Shown one piece after another: positions 37,796 to 49,560 of a stretch of DNA of 64,000 bases. This DNA is from Trema orientale. Its lineage: Eukaryota > Streptophyta > Magnoliopsida > Rosales > Cannabaceae. Made by a program: the position numbers and the translations under genes. Within the stretch, counting starts at the first letter, position 1. Each line of letters opens with the position of its first letter. The DNA is taken from contig JXTC01000002.1 in the NCBI GenBank assembly GCA_002914845.1, positions 1,212,917 to 1,276,916 on the forward strand, given 5' to 3'. The notes below the pieces were generated by a model. The model was given only the letters and a program-made list of their open reading frames with translations. It was not told the DNA's origin and did not search any database.

Positions 37796-38575
37796 TGGAA
37801 AAAACATCAGTGAAAGAAAGTAATATTATGTATAAAATAAGAACACCAAAAAAAAAAATATATAATAAAAGGAATACAAAATGGACTAATCTCATATTCA
37901 GCACTCCAATTATTACTCAAATTTTATATGAGCCTCGAAAAATCATAATGTCCTTCTTTTTGCACCCAAATCTTTCCTCTGTCCCACTTAACCTTTCTAC
38001 TATTTTTCCATTATAAATGGATTAAAAAAAAATCCCTACTTTGATCCTAAATTATACTAAAATCTTATTTTGACCCCCAAATATTAAAATATTCCTATAT
38101 TAGCCTTCGATCCTGTAAAGTATCTCATTTTAGTCTCTATCATTACATTATTATAATACATAAACAATAAAGGACATGTGTTACTCACACGAGGCTTGTA
38201 ATAAAGAAGTTTTACACACTTTGAAGACAAAAATAAGTTGGTAATAACATTTTATCTCATTTAAAAAAATAAACAAAAAACAAATAGTACTAGCGTTTAT
38301 AGTTGTTGTAAATAAATGGATTTTTGTGTGGATATTATTTGCATTATCGTACAAACTCTAAAACCTATGCTACTCTTATACATAGAGAGCAATGGTGCTA
38401 AGAATAAGATGAGTTTCTACTTTTCGTCTCTATATTTTTTGCTATTACGAGAGATTGTTTGATTTGTCTAAAACAATGTTGTGAGATTTGTATCTCCAAA
38501 ACTGGGATTTTTGCATGCTAGGATTGTCAGCATAATCTTTTTCTTGATGTTTTTATGATACATGCATATATTCTA
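37796..38575. repeat. Duplicated non-coding block, copy 1
   Basis: This block shares long stretches in the same orientation with 39275-40315, for example TTTTGACCCCCAAATATTAA and GGCTAATCTCATATT-like runs, and the ending AATCTTTTTCTTGATGTTTT. The two differ by many substitutions and several insertions, so the duplication is old. No coding content was found. Confidence 0.7.
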
Positions 38576-38956
38576 ATGTCGGTCCAATATATATTATTAT
38601 TATTACCCTTATCGAAATCAGCATTACATCATACATAAATTATCTATTTGATTAGGAGTTGTTTGGTATGGGGAGTGGGAAAGCTGAAGAGAGTAATATG
38701 ATTGTCTAAAACCTGAATAACTGTTTGGTTGTGCATTGGAATCTTTTTCATGATTCCCAAGAATGTCAAAAAACTGTGTTTAGTTGGACAAGAGAATGTA
38801 CTGATTTTTTGTATTTTGTTCAAAATAATTGAAATAATCATTTTTGGTCATTTTTTAATAATGAATAAACATATTTTTTTGAAGAATAATATTAATTTCT
38901 CACAAAATAAAAATATTTTTATTTAAAATAATTATAAAATTCTCAAAATACTCGTA

Positions 38957-39103
38957 GGTCGTATATAGTTTTATGTATTATTTTCTGAAATCGTGTACTT
39001 CTTTAAGTCATATATGATTTTATGTGTTATTTTTTGAAATCGTGTACTTCTTTAGGTCGTATACGGTTTTATGTACTATTTTCTGAAATTGCGTACTTCT
39101 TTA
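38957..39103. repeat. Minisatellite, 3 x 49 bp
   Basis: Three units of exactly 49 bp, each like GGTCGTATATAGTTTTATGT and ending GTACTTCTTTA, with a handful of substitutions between them and no length changes. Confidence 0.9.
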
Positions 39104-39274
39104 GGTTATAATGGGCAGCCCAGCCTATTTGATATTTTTAGCTAAGTCTTTACTTCACCATAAACTTCATAAAAAAGTGTTTGTGAATTTAGCTCCAAAT
39201 TTTTAGAAATATTTAAGTGGATTTGAATGTCTAGGTTTTGTTCTGCATTTCTTTTCCTTTCTTTCTAAATCTTA

Positions 39275-40315
39275 GTGAAAGAAAATAATATCATGTATAA
39301 AAGGAGAAAAAACAAAACCAAGGGTTGATTAGTTATTTGACCATTTTTTGGCCTAAAACTCAGTATATGACCAAGTTCAAAACTTTATAGTTAAATATCT
39401 AACTCACGTAATGATAAAAATAAAAATACACTGAAGCTTTCTTTTAAAAAAAATGGATATTTAGCTATAACTTTGAAAATGTGGACATCTACTTAAAACA
39501 ATTTAAAAAATTGGTCAGCCAGCTAGTTTCTCGAAAAACAAAGGAAAACAAAATAGACTAATCTCATATTTGGCCTTTGAACTATTACCCAAATGTTATT
39601 TTGGCTCCGAGATATCATAATGCCTCTGTTTTTGCATTTAAATCTTTCATTTGTCTCTTTCCACCACTCTTCCATTACAAATAGATGAAAGATATCCATG
39701 TATTGATTCTAAATTATACTTGAATCTCATTTTGACCCCCAAATATTAAAATATCTCTATATTGGCACCCAATCCATCAAAGTGTATCTCATTTTAATTT
39801 CTGCCATCACATTTTTGTTAAAACAAGCATTGAAGAATATGTATCTTTTTTTACACACTTTGAAGACAAAAAATGAGGTGGTAATAAAATTTTATCTAAT
39901 TTGAAAATGTAAAACAAAAAACAAATTATACTAAAATTTGTAGTTTTATAAATAAATGGATTTTTATGTGGATATTACCAAATACCATTGGACCTATTAT
40001 AAGGGTTTTTATTTCAGGATTAATATTTGTAGTATCATACATTCACCAAGCCTTAGCTATATTTATATATAGAGAGTTTTGGTGTTAAGAATAGGATGAG
40101 TCTCTACTTTTTATCTCCATATCTTTGGCTATTACGATCTCATAATTGTTATTCAATCCTTTGCGTTAAAAGATCGATTTACAATATGTTAGCAATACGA
40201 GAGAATGCTTGATTAGTCTAAAGAAGCCTTATGAGGTTTGTATCTCCAAAATTGGATTTTTGCTTGCTAGGATTTGCGGCATAAATCTTTTTCTTGATGT
40301 TTTTGTGATGTCATA
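39275..40315. repeat. Duplicated non-coding block, copy 2
   Basis: Direct-orientation partner of 37796-38575. Compared with copy 1 it carries extra segments, including about 70 bases near 40128-40200 and about 150 bases near 39310-39530. Confidence 0.7.
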
Positions 40316-40882
40316 GTTGGCAAAATACGAGATAAAAATTAATCAACTAATAAACGAAAGGATATAATTCGGACTTTTTTTTTAATGAAAAATTCGTTAT
40401 AAAATATGTGAATGCCAAAAATTTGCAATTTAAAAATATGTGTATAAAAATACGCTAATTAAAGATGTAATTTTTTTTAATAAAAATTTTACATTTCTCC
40501 CATATTTTAATGTGAATTATCATAAATTTTGAATCGTATGTATGGATAATTGATTAAAAGCTCAATAATCCAAAACAAATCAGCATTATATGATAAATAA
40601 TAACGAAAAGATCTATTGTGATAAAAACTAATTGGATTTGAAAGAAAAAATAATAAAATTTTAAATAAAGAAAATGAAATTGGTTATAAGTAATTTATAC
40701 GCTTGAAAGGTATGTACGTGTATAATACACGTATCATAATAGGTTTTTTTTTTTTAACTGGACATTATGAATATTTTTAAGTACGTTTACAAAAATACGT
40801 AATTTAGACCTATAATTCAAATATACTTGCATACGTGTTTAATACAAGTATTATAGGTAAAATTGCTAACTACACTCATGTA

Positions 40883-40884
<2 letters not shown>

Positions 40885-40916
<32 letters not shown>
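40885..40916. repeat. ATT microsatellite
   Basis: About ten uninterrupted ATT units. A TA dinucleotide run of similar size lies at about 41358-41383. Confidence 0.9.
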
Positions 40917-41482
40917 TTGAAGCAACATGTATATCTTATTATTATCCCTGCCAAAAACAACACTACGTAAAAATGTATCTTTGAATATTAGAGCTCGTAA
41001 TTATTTATTACCTTTAATAGCATTGAAATTGTATTGTTGACCATTTGTAACTAGATGGAGATAAGAGAGATGTGGGGATGGTAAGAGTAACTCACGGTCA
41101 CCTCCTGGTTAAAGGGCTTTTTTTTATTTTTTATTTCCGAAAACAGGGTTTTTTTAAGCCTATTATATTTCTACATGGAATTTGAAAGGACCCGGCAACC
41201 GGAATTTACTTTTTATTTTTTATTTTTATTTTAATACAAGTATTATAGGTAAAATTGCTAATTATACTCATGTATATTCTAATGTAGGTATAATAAATAT
41301 ATGTATTATTTGAAAACATCACTACGTAAAAATTTCTCTTTGAATATTAGAGCTGGTTATATATATATATATATATATATATAAAAAGAATATTAGAGCT
41401 CGTAATTATTTATTACCGTTAATAGCATTGAAATTGTATTGTTGACCATTTGTAACTAGAGAGATGTCGGGATGGTGAGAGC

Positions 41483-42302
41483 AAGGATGAAAATGCCAAC
41501 GACATTATCAACATTTCCACGACATTATCTTTATCTATATTTTGAAGTCTCGATACGGATATGGGGTGAAAGATTTTCTTCTCGAAATGTCCGCAAAATA
41601 TCTATAATATTTTGTGGAAATATCCACGTAAAATAAAAAATGACTAGAAAATTTTTTCCTTTTGCAAAAAATTTAATCCATGGCACAATTTCTTCTCTTT
41701 TGTTAAAAATAAAATATTGTTTAATTTAAACTTATTAAAAATTAAAATCCAAATTATAGGTTGACAATAGGAAGAAATCAAGAAACACATATATATGGCT
41801 TATTAATAACTACAGAAAAAATTATTCGAGATATGTAATATCTTCATAAATGTATTGCTTAGAATCTTTAGATCAAGATCAGAAGTTCTGAATTCACATA
41901 ATATTTTCTAACCTCTTAAAATCTCTTTTTAACTAATTCTCAAATTAAAAATACTTGAAAGTTTAATATCTTTGTCATTTAATTAGAATGTTGAAACTTA
42001 TATTATTTCATGTACTTTTAATAGAGAGTATTTAGAATATTATAAAATTATAACCAATGTATAATAATATTAATTCTCTAGCATAATTGTAACGAAGTCA
42101 TTGTATATACAATATATAAGGAAAAAATAATTTATCATATTCAAGCAAATATATGTTATTTTTGTTATTAATTAGCTCAAATAAAGTAATATTAATTGTT
42201 TTGGCATTCTATAAAGTTTTATCGAAAAAATTAGAGTTATTTTCAAAGTATCCATTTTTTCTCAGAATATACATGGATATTGAAATTTCCATCAACATTA
42301 TC
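41483..42302. mobile_element. Nested insertion, hAT-like
   Basis: Defined by comparison with the uninterrupted first copy of the surrounding duplication. The left end begins near AGGATGAAAATGCC. The right end holds GAAATTTCCATCAAC, a partial inverted match. Similar GATGGAAAT...ATTTCCATC termini occur in non-autonomous hAT elements of dicots. It is AT-rich and non-coding. The family assignment is tentative, but that this is an insertion is well supported. Confidence 0.55.
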
Positions 42303-43211
42303 CGTCACCTTCTCATTATAGGGCATTTTTAAGCCTATTATTTTTCTACCTCGAATTTTGAAAGGACCCGGCAAGCGGAATTTATTTTTTATCTTTTATT
42401 TTTATTTATATATTTATTTTTAAGCTTCAAAATTCGAGTAAAATCAACGAAAATGGTGACAAAGGATGGGGTTATGTAGGATGACTTGGTTGACGAAATC
42501 ATGTCGTGGGTTCCTCCTCCATCTCTGGTTCGATTCAAGTGCGTCAGCAAATCATCGTATGCCCTTATCACTTCTCTCATCAAAAACCCAAAATACGTAG
42601 CCAAGCACTACCGCAAGACCCTAATTGTCAGCTACTAATATCGTGGCCTTATTGTACCACCCTCTTTGCTTGCTCTATTCGACACTGGAAACGACAATAT
42701 TCCTTATTTTCCTGGAAGCCTCGGAATACCGCTTTTACCCGATGATTACAACTTCACTTATGCCCGCACTTATCACTATGATGGCCTCATTTGCCTCTTT
42801 AATGGGTATGGCTCCGTCATGTTGTGTAATCCTGCGTTGAATGAATTCAGAGTTCTTCCCCTTTCATATTATGCCGATGATTTTGACAAGTATAAGGTTA
42901 GAGGGGTTGGATTCGGGTACGATTCAAGAGCTGACGATTACAAGATATATTGTTCGGATTTCGTCTCATCGTGCGGTGTTGGATTTTTTACTCCTTGAGT
43001 ACCGATTCTTGGACTCAAATCGAGACCCATTTTCCAGTTGAAGTAAGCCATATTACTATGAAGGCTATGACACGTGTATTGCAAAACGGGTCAAGTATTG
43101 GCGGTTGCTCATGATGATATAAGCCATATTGCTGTGACGGCTATGACACATGTGTATTGCAAAAGGGGTCTATTATTGGCGTTGCTCATGATGATTTTTT
43201 GTTTCGATAAG

Positions 43212-43545
43212 CCAGTTTAGAATGGATTATGATAGCTGCTTTTAGTTTTTAAAAGCGGTTAGCAAAAAAATTAAGAGCGGACAATATTTAACAAGTTATT
43301 GCTTTTGATCAGTAGATTCTAAATATTACTACGTAACTGTTAATTTAAGCAGAATTTGAGAAGCAGAATAAATGTTACTTTTTAAATCTAATTCTACTTC
43401 CTAATACAAATTATTTAAAATATTACTTTACAGCATATATAATAGTATACTAAATACTTATATGCTACTTTTAAACAACTTAGCAATTTTGTAGATTAAA
43501 TTTACTAAATGCCTAATCTTTTTTTCCTACAGCTGCTTCTTGCTC
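43212..43545. mobile_element. AT-rich insertion in F-box copy C, MITE-like
   Basis: The segment is absent from copy B. It has AGCTGCTTTTAG near its left end and CTACAGCTGCTTC near its right end, and an AT-rich interior. The CAGCTGCTT motif at the ends resembles hAT-type MITEs, but the inverted repeat is short and imperfect. Confidence 0.45.
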
Positions 43546-43554
43546 ACAGCACAC

Positions 43555-43668
43555 CTACGGTACAACACATGCAACAATACTAAACTGGCCCAATATATCA
43601 GATGAGATACAGCTACGGTACAACACATGCAACAATACTAAACTGGCCCAATATATCAGATGAGATAT
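43555..43668. repeat. 58-bp tandem duplication in F-box copy C
   Basis: The unit starting CTACGGTACAACACATGCAA occurs twice with virtually no differences, which is recent compared with the rest of the pseudogene. Confidence 0.9.
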
Positions 43669-44179
43669 TTTATAGCCTACCTGTGTTAGATTCTGACGAA
43701 TGGTGGGAGCAAGGGTCGGATGAATGGTCGGATCTCTTGACGTGGAAGCTTTAGTCTCCTATTCAACCTTTCCAACATCAGTGGAGATATGGTTGTTGAC
43801 TGACTACTTAGATAATGATGGCCATGTTGGCGGTAGTCCTTGGATCAAACATCTAAGCATTGGACCCCTTGTAGATGTTGAGCTTCCATTGAGAATCTGG
43901 AAGACTAACGAGCTCCTTATACAGTGTTATTCTAGTAGAGGATCGGTCTGTTAGCATGAATATATGGGATTGTAAAACCAAACACAAACCCTAGAACATT
44001 CATGTAAAACTGATAGGAAGGGATTCATTGAGTATACCTGAGTCCATAATTTAATACCGTAGTCTGGACGATGAACCGAAGGCAGAAGCGATAGTAATTG
44101 ACTGTAATTGCTAGAGGGTTTGATCTTCTGTAGCCTAAAAGCCTAAAGTCACTCAGATGGAATTCTCTGTAACTGATGG

Positions 44180-44875
44180 NNNNNNNNNNNNNNNNNNNNN
44201 NNNNNNNNNNNNNNNNNNNNNNNNNNNNNNNNNNNNNNNNNNNNNNNNNNNNNNNNNNNNNNNNNNNNNNNNNNNNNNNNNNNNNNNNNNNNNNNNNNNN
44301 NNNNNNNNNNNNNNNNNNNNNNNNNNNNNNNNNNNNNNNNNNNNNNNNNNNNNNNNNNNNNNNNNNNNNNNNNNNNNNNNNNNNNNNNNNNNNNNNNNNN
44401 NNNNNNNNNNNNNNNNNNNNNNNNNNNNNNNNNNNNNNNNNNNNNNNNNNNNNNNNNNNNNNNNNNNNNNNNNNNNNNNNNNNNNNNNNNNNNNNNNNNN
44501 NNNNNNNNNNNNNNNNNNNNNNNNNNNNNNNNNNNNNNNNNNNNNNNNNNNNNNNNNNNNNNNNNNNNNNNNNNNNNNNNNNNNNNNNNNNNNNNNNNNN
44601 NNNNNNNNNNNNNNNNNNNNNNNNNNNNNNNNNNNNNNNNNNNNNNNNNNNNNNNNNNNNNNNNNNNNNNNNNNNNNNNNNNNNNNNNNNNNNNNNNNNN
44701 NNNNNNNNNNNNNNNNNNNNNNNNNNNNNNNNNNNNNNNNNNNNNNNNNNNNNNNNNNNNNNNNNNNNNNNNNNNNNNNNNNNNNNNNNNNNNNNNNNNN
44801 NNNNNNNNNNNNNNNNNNNNNNNNNNNNNNNNNNNNNNNNNNNNNNNNNNNNNNNNNNNNNNNNNNNNNNNNNNN
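44180..44875. other. Assembly gap (696 N)
   Basis: Unknown bases covering the rest of the 3' LTR and the last part of the Copia coding region. The gap length may be an estimate. Long open frames across it are artefacts of the Ns. Confidence 0.99.
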
Positions 44876-47800
44876 TGCCGAGTTATTGTCACAATAAAGT
44901 TTCAATGGCCTCTCAATGCCATTTACTACATGCAGCCCGGTGACAAAATTTCGCAGCCATATTCCCTGATTGGATGCCTCATAACAAGCTATGAATTCTG
45001 CCTCCATAGTAGAAGTAGCTACGAGTGTCTGCTTAGCATTCTTCCAGGAAATAGCTCCTCCAGCTAAAAGAAAAACATAGCCCGATGTGGATATCTTACT
45101 ATCTAGACATCCTGCAAAGTTAGAGTCGGAGTACCCAATGATCTCCAAAATGTCCAATCTCTGATAAGTGAGCATGTATTCCTTTGTTCTCTGTAAGTAC
45201 CTCATAACCCTCTTTGCTGTCTTCCCATGATCCACTCTAGGGTTACTTATGTATCTGCCCAACATACCAACTATGAACGCAAGATCCGGACGCGTACATA
45301 CTTATGCATACATCAGACTCCCTATAGCCGAAGCATAAGAAAACTATTGCATAGCTTCTTTATCAATATCATTCTTGGGACTTTGACTGAGGCTAAATTT
45401 ATCTCCCTTAGACACGAGAGTTTCCGTTGATGCACACTTATCCATACCAAATCTACTGAGCACTCTGTCGATATAGCTCTTTTGTGATAACCCAAGGATA
45501 CCCCGAGAATGATCTCAGTGTATCTGTATACCTAATACAAAAGAGGCGACTCCAAGGTCTTTCATTTCGAAATTTTTCGCAAGAAATCTCTTGGTGTCGT
45601 GCAGTAAGCCTATATCACTACTTGCCAGTAGTATGTCATCAACATAAAGCACCAGAAAGATAAACTTACTCCCACTGAACTTATGGTATACACAATCATC
45701 AACAAGATTCACCTCAAAACCGAACGAGATGATTACCTTATGAAATTTGTGGTACCATTGACGAGAAGCTTGCTTGAGACCATAGATGGACTTCTTGAGT
45801 TTGCAAACCATAGACTTTGGATCTCCTAATACAAAGTTTTCTGGTTACACTATATATATTGTTTCATCAATGTCTCCATTGAGAAACGCTGTCTTAACGT
45901 CCATCTGATGAAGCTCAAGATCATAATGAGCCACAAGTGCCATAATAACTCTAAAAGAGTCCTTCGAAGCAACCGGAGAGAAGGTCTCTTTAAAGTCAAT
46001 GCCTTCCTTCTGGGTGAAGCCTTTAGCGACAAGACGTACCTTATATCTCTCAACATTGCCTTTCAAATCCCGTTTGGTCTTAAATATCCATTTGCAACCA
46101 ATGGGCTTCGCACCTTCAGGCAATTTGATGAGATTCCAAATGCCATTGTCTCTCATAGACTTTATCTCTTCATTCATGGCATCGATCCACTTTTGAGAAT
46201 TGGAACTTTGTTTGACCTGTGTGAAGTTGATTGGATCATCTTCCACTATCCCAATGTCAAACTCATGTTCTTGGAGATATACGACATAATCATCTGGAAT
46301 CGCACTTCTCCTTTCTCTAATGGACCTCCTTAAAGGCACTAGTTCTTGAGGCTGTTGAGTTTGCTCTACAGGAGCATTTGCCTCAACTGGGACAAGAACC
46401 TCCTGAACATTGTCTTGAACTGGAGTGATTACATCTTGAACAATGATATTGTCAGGAACATGAACCTGAATGTCCTGACCATTGTCAATAGCAACCATAG
46501 GAAGAGAAATGAATTCCTCTTCAAAAACAATATTCCTAACCTTATCTTCCCTTCCAAACTCAATATCCTCAAGAAATTTGGCATTTCTTGTCTCAAAAAA
46601 GGACTTTATTGTGGGATCATAAAACTTATAGCCTCTGGATCTTTCAGAATACCCAACAAAATAGCAGCTTAATGTTCTTGAGTCCAGTTTCTTTTCATTC
46701 GGCCTGTAAGGCCTTGCCTCAGCTGGACAACCCCATATGTGTAAATGATTTATACTGGGCTTTCGCTCAGTCCAGAGTTCATAAGGGGTTTTAGCTACTG
46801 CTTTGCTCGGTACTCTATTAAGGATATATGCTGCAGTTTTGAGTGCGTCTCCCCATAGTGATTCTGNAAATACTTAGCGAAAGGCCCTGGACGTTGCTCA
46901 CCTGATCCGTCATACCGACTGTAGTATTCACCACCACGATCAGATTTGACAGCCTTAATTTTCTTATTAAGCTGATTTTCAACTTCAGCTTTATAAGCCT
47001 TAAATACGTCCAATGATTGTGACTTCTCATAAATTAAGTATATGTACCCATAGCGAGAATAATCGTCTATGAACGTGATAAAGTACTGTTGTCCATTCTA
47101 AGAAGCCGTAGGGAATGGACCACATATATCCGTATGTATCAGTTCTAAGATGCTAGAGCTTCTATTGGCACTTAACTTCCTAACGTTTGTCTGTTTCTCC
47201 TTTATACACACAACGCAGACGATAAAATCTACCAAATCAAGGGGTCCAAGGATCCCATCAGACACAAGACGTTCAATTCTTTGTTTAGAAATGTGTCCTA
47301 AGTGTCTATGCCACAACATCGATGAGTCCTTATTAGTTAATTTTCGTTTTGTACCTCTCGAATTTACATGCAAAGTTTCTTTAACGGAGGGTTGGATATT
47401 TACCATATGAAGATTGTCAATAAGAATACCAGATCCAACAACATTTGAATTAAGCATAAGACTAAATGAATTATTTCCGAAAGAACAAGAATAACTGAAT
47501 TTGTCCAATACAAAAACTGAAACCAAATTCCGTCTTAAAGACGGTACCACAAAAGTCTCATACAAATCCAAATATTTTCCAGAATTTAAAGACAATCTAA
47601 GCTGTTTGACCGTCGCCCACATAGATGAGTCTTTCATCATCACTTGGCTTTCGGCTCCACAGGCAACCCCGCATGGAAATACTAACGTGAGTAATAGCAC
47701 CCGAATCTACCCACCAAGTGTCCTTAGGTACAGAAGTTAAATTAACTTCAGAACAAACATAAATAAGAAGCTTACCTTTCTTAACATGCCAAGCTTTATA

Positions 47801-49117
47801 CTTAACGCATTCCTTCTTTAGGTGTCCACTTTTTCCACAAAAGAAGTAACCTTCCTCATCTTGCTTCTTCTGTGCCTTAACAGGTGGAACCCCTGTAGCT
47901 TCCTTAATTTTATCCATTTTCCTCTTCTTTGCCTTAGAGGTAGCGGTCAAATTAGCACTTTCAGGCTTTTCGGCTTTGATTTTCTCTTCCTCCTGAACAC
48001 AAATGGCTATTAATTCATTAATATTCTATTTGTCCTTTTGGGTGTTGTATATAGTTTGGAGGTTCCCGTACTGATTAGGAAGAGAAAGCAAAATCAAGTC
48101 CACAAGCAAATCCTCATTAATTTCTAACTTGAATTCCTTAAGCTTGCCAGCCAAATGAGACATCTGCATGATGTGCTCTCTTATATTTCTTTTACTAGTG
48201 TACCTCATTGAGATGAGTTTCTCCAAGGTACTAATCATCTCACCCTTTTCATTCTTGAGATATAATTTCTCAAGAGCAGCAAAGAAATCCTTAGCATTTT
48301 CTTTGTTTGGCAAAGAGCTCCGCATGACTTCTGGAATAGAGCGCTTCATGATCATGACACTCATACGATTGGACTTTTCCAAAGCTCAAAGTTCCTTTTA
48401 TCCTCAGTGAAACTTTCCTCCGTAAGAACAGGGGGTTGGTCCTTTCTAAGTGCCAGGTCAAGATCCATACAACCCAGTACGATCATAACATTCTCTTTCC
48501 AGGACTTAAAGTTTGTGCCCATAAGCACAGGAATAGTACTTAAGTTGGCAGAAAAATTAGCAGCAGAAATTGTATAGAGAACAAAATAATACCATAAATT
48601 AAACATGCTCACAACTTAAACATCATATACAAGTATACAATATAATCACAAATATGCAAATATGACATATTTCATATAAGGTGGGATACCATTACAAGAT
48701 ACCTAGCGCAATATTAATAGGCCTTCCTTTGGGCCGACGTATTAACTTGCAAGTGGTACTCTCAAGTGTAATAATCAAATATTGACGGTAAATCCTGTCA
48801 AACAACAAACTTTCCTTTGGGTCGATTTATTGCTCACATGGAAACTAAACGACTGTCACATACTCATTATCACAGGTGCGTTTATTGTCGTGCCAAATAA
48901 CTATCTTCCTTTGGGCCGATAGTTATCCGCATTAACAACAAACCCACAACATCTTTATAGTTAGACTAAACAAAACTACACAACAGAGGTTACTTTGGCA
49001 ACTTGTTGCTTTATCGCGTTTAATCTAACATACAAGACAAATGGTGCAAAGAAAATTAACCGAAATGCCCAAAAATTTGACTAAAATAGCCGAAAACTGA
49101 AAAATTTTCTTTACTGG

Positions 49118-49560
49118 CAGAATCAGTCGACCGGCTGACAGAATTGGTCGACCGATTCTGTCAGTTTCGGTTGACCAAAAACCACAGAAAGTGAAAATGG
49201 CTCTCGGCAACTATCGGTCTACCGAAATGTTACTTTCGGTCGACCGAAAAGCCACTTTCGGTCGACCGAATCTGACAGAGACCAAATTGTCAGATTCGAT
49301 CTTTCTGAATTGGCTCTTCACTTTATCAACACTAGAACCAAATAGGATTTTCAACGGACAAAGTGAGGATCGTTCTAGTCCTTAGTAGGTCGAAAATAGG
49401 TTGAAACTCCATGATTTAAATCAAAAATGACCGAAATTAGCCCAAAATTCGACCGAAAACTCAAATTTTTGCCAAAAAATCAATCTTATGAATAGTGTTT
49501 CCGGTAGACCGAAAACCTGAATCGGTCTACCGAAAACACTATTCACAGTGCGATCTGGAA
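49118..49560. repeat. CGGTCGACCG palindrome cluster in the Copia leader
   Basis: About eight copies of a 10-bp palindrome, exact or with one change (CGGTCGACCG, CGGTCTACCG, CGGTAGACCG), lie between 49118 and 49560 in the untranslated leader. They alternate with sequences such as AAAACACTATTCAC. Just upstream on the window (48720-48920) there are three spaced copies of CTTTGGG(C/T)CGA. Such density is not expected by chance in AT-rich DNA. Confidence 0.8.

Larger units (their letters stand above)
40845..42420. repeat. Tandem non-coding duplication with a nested insertion
   Basis: The segment about 40845-41227 (containing AGAGCTCGTAATTATTTATT and GAAAGGACCCGGCAACCGG) recurs at 41228-42420. The second copy is split between GGATGGTGAGAG (near 41480) and GTCACCTTCTC (near 42305) by about 800 bases that are absent from the first copy. 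The second copy leads straight into F-box copy C. Confidence 0.8.

Noticed and set aside
38957-39103. CRISPR-like array
   Set aside because: The 49-bp units are contiguous without spacers, in a plant genome; it is a minisatellite.
44149-44943. Long open frames of about 250 codons
   Set aside because: They are made almost wholly of unknown bases in the assembly gap.
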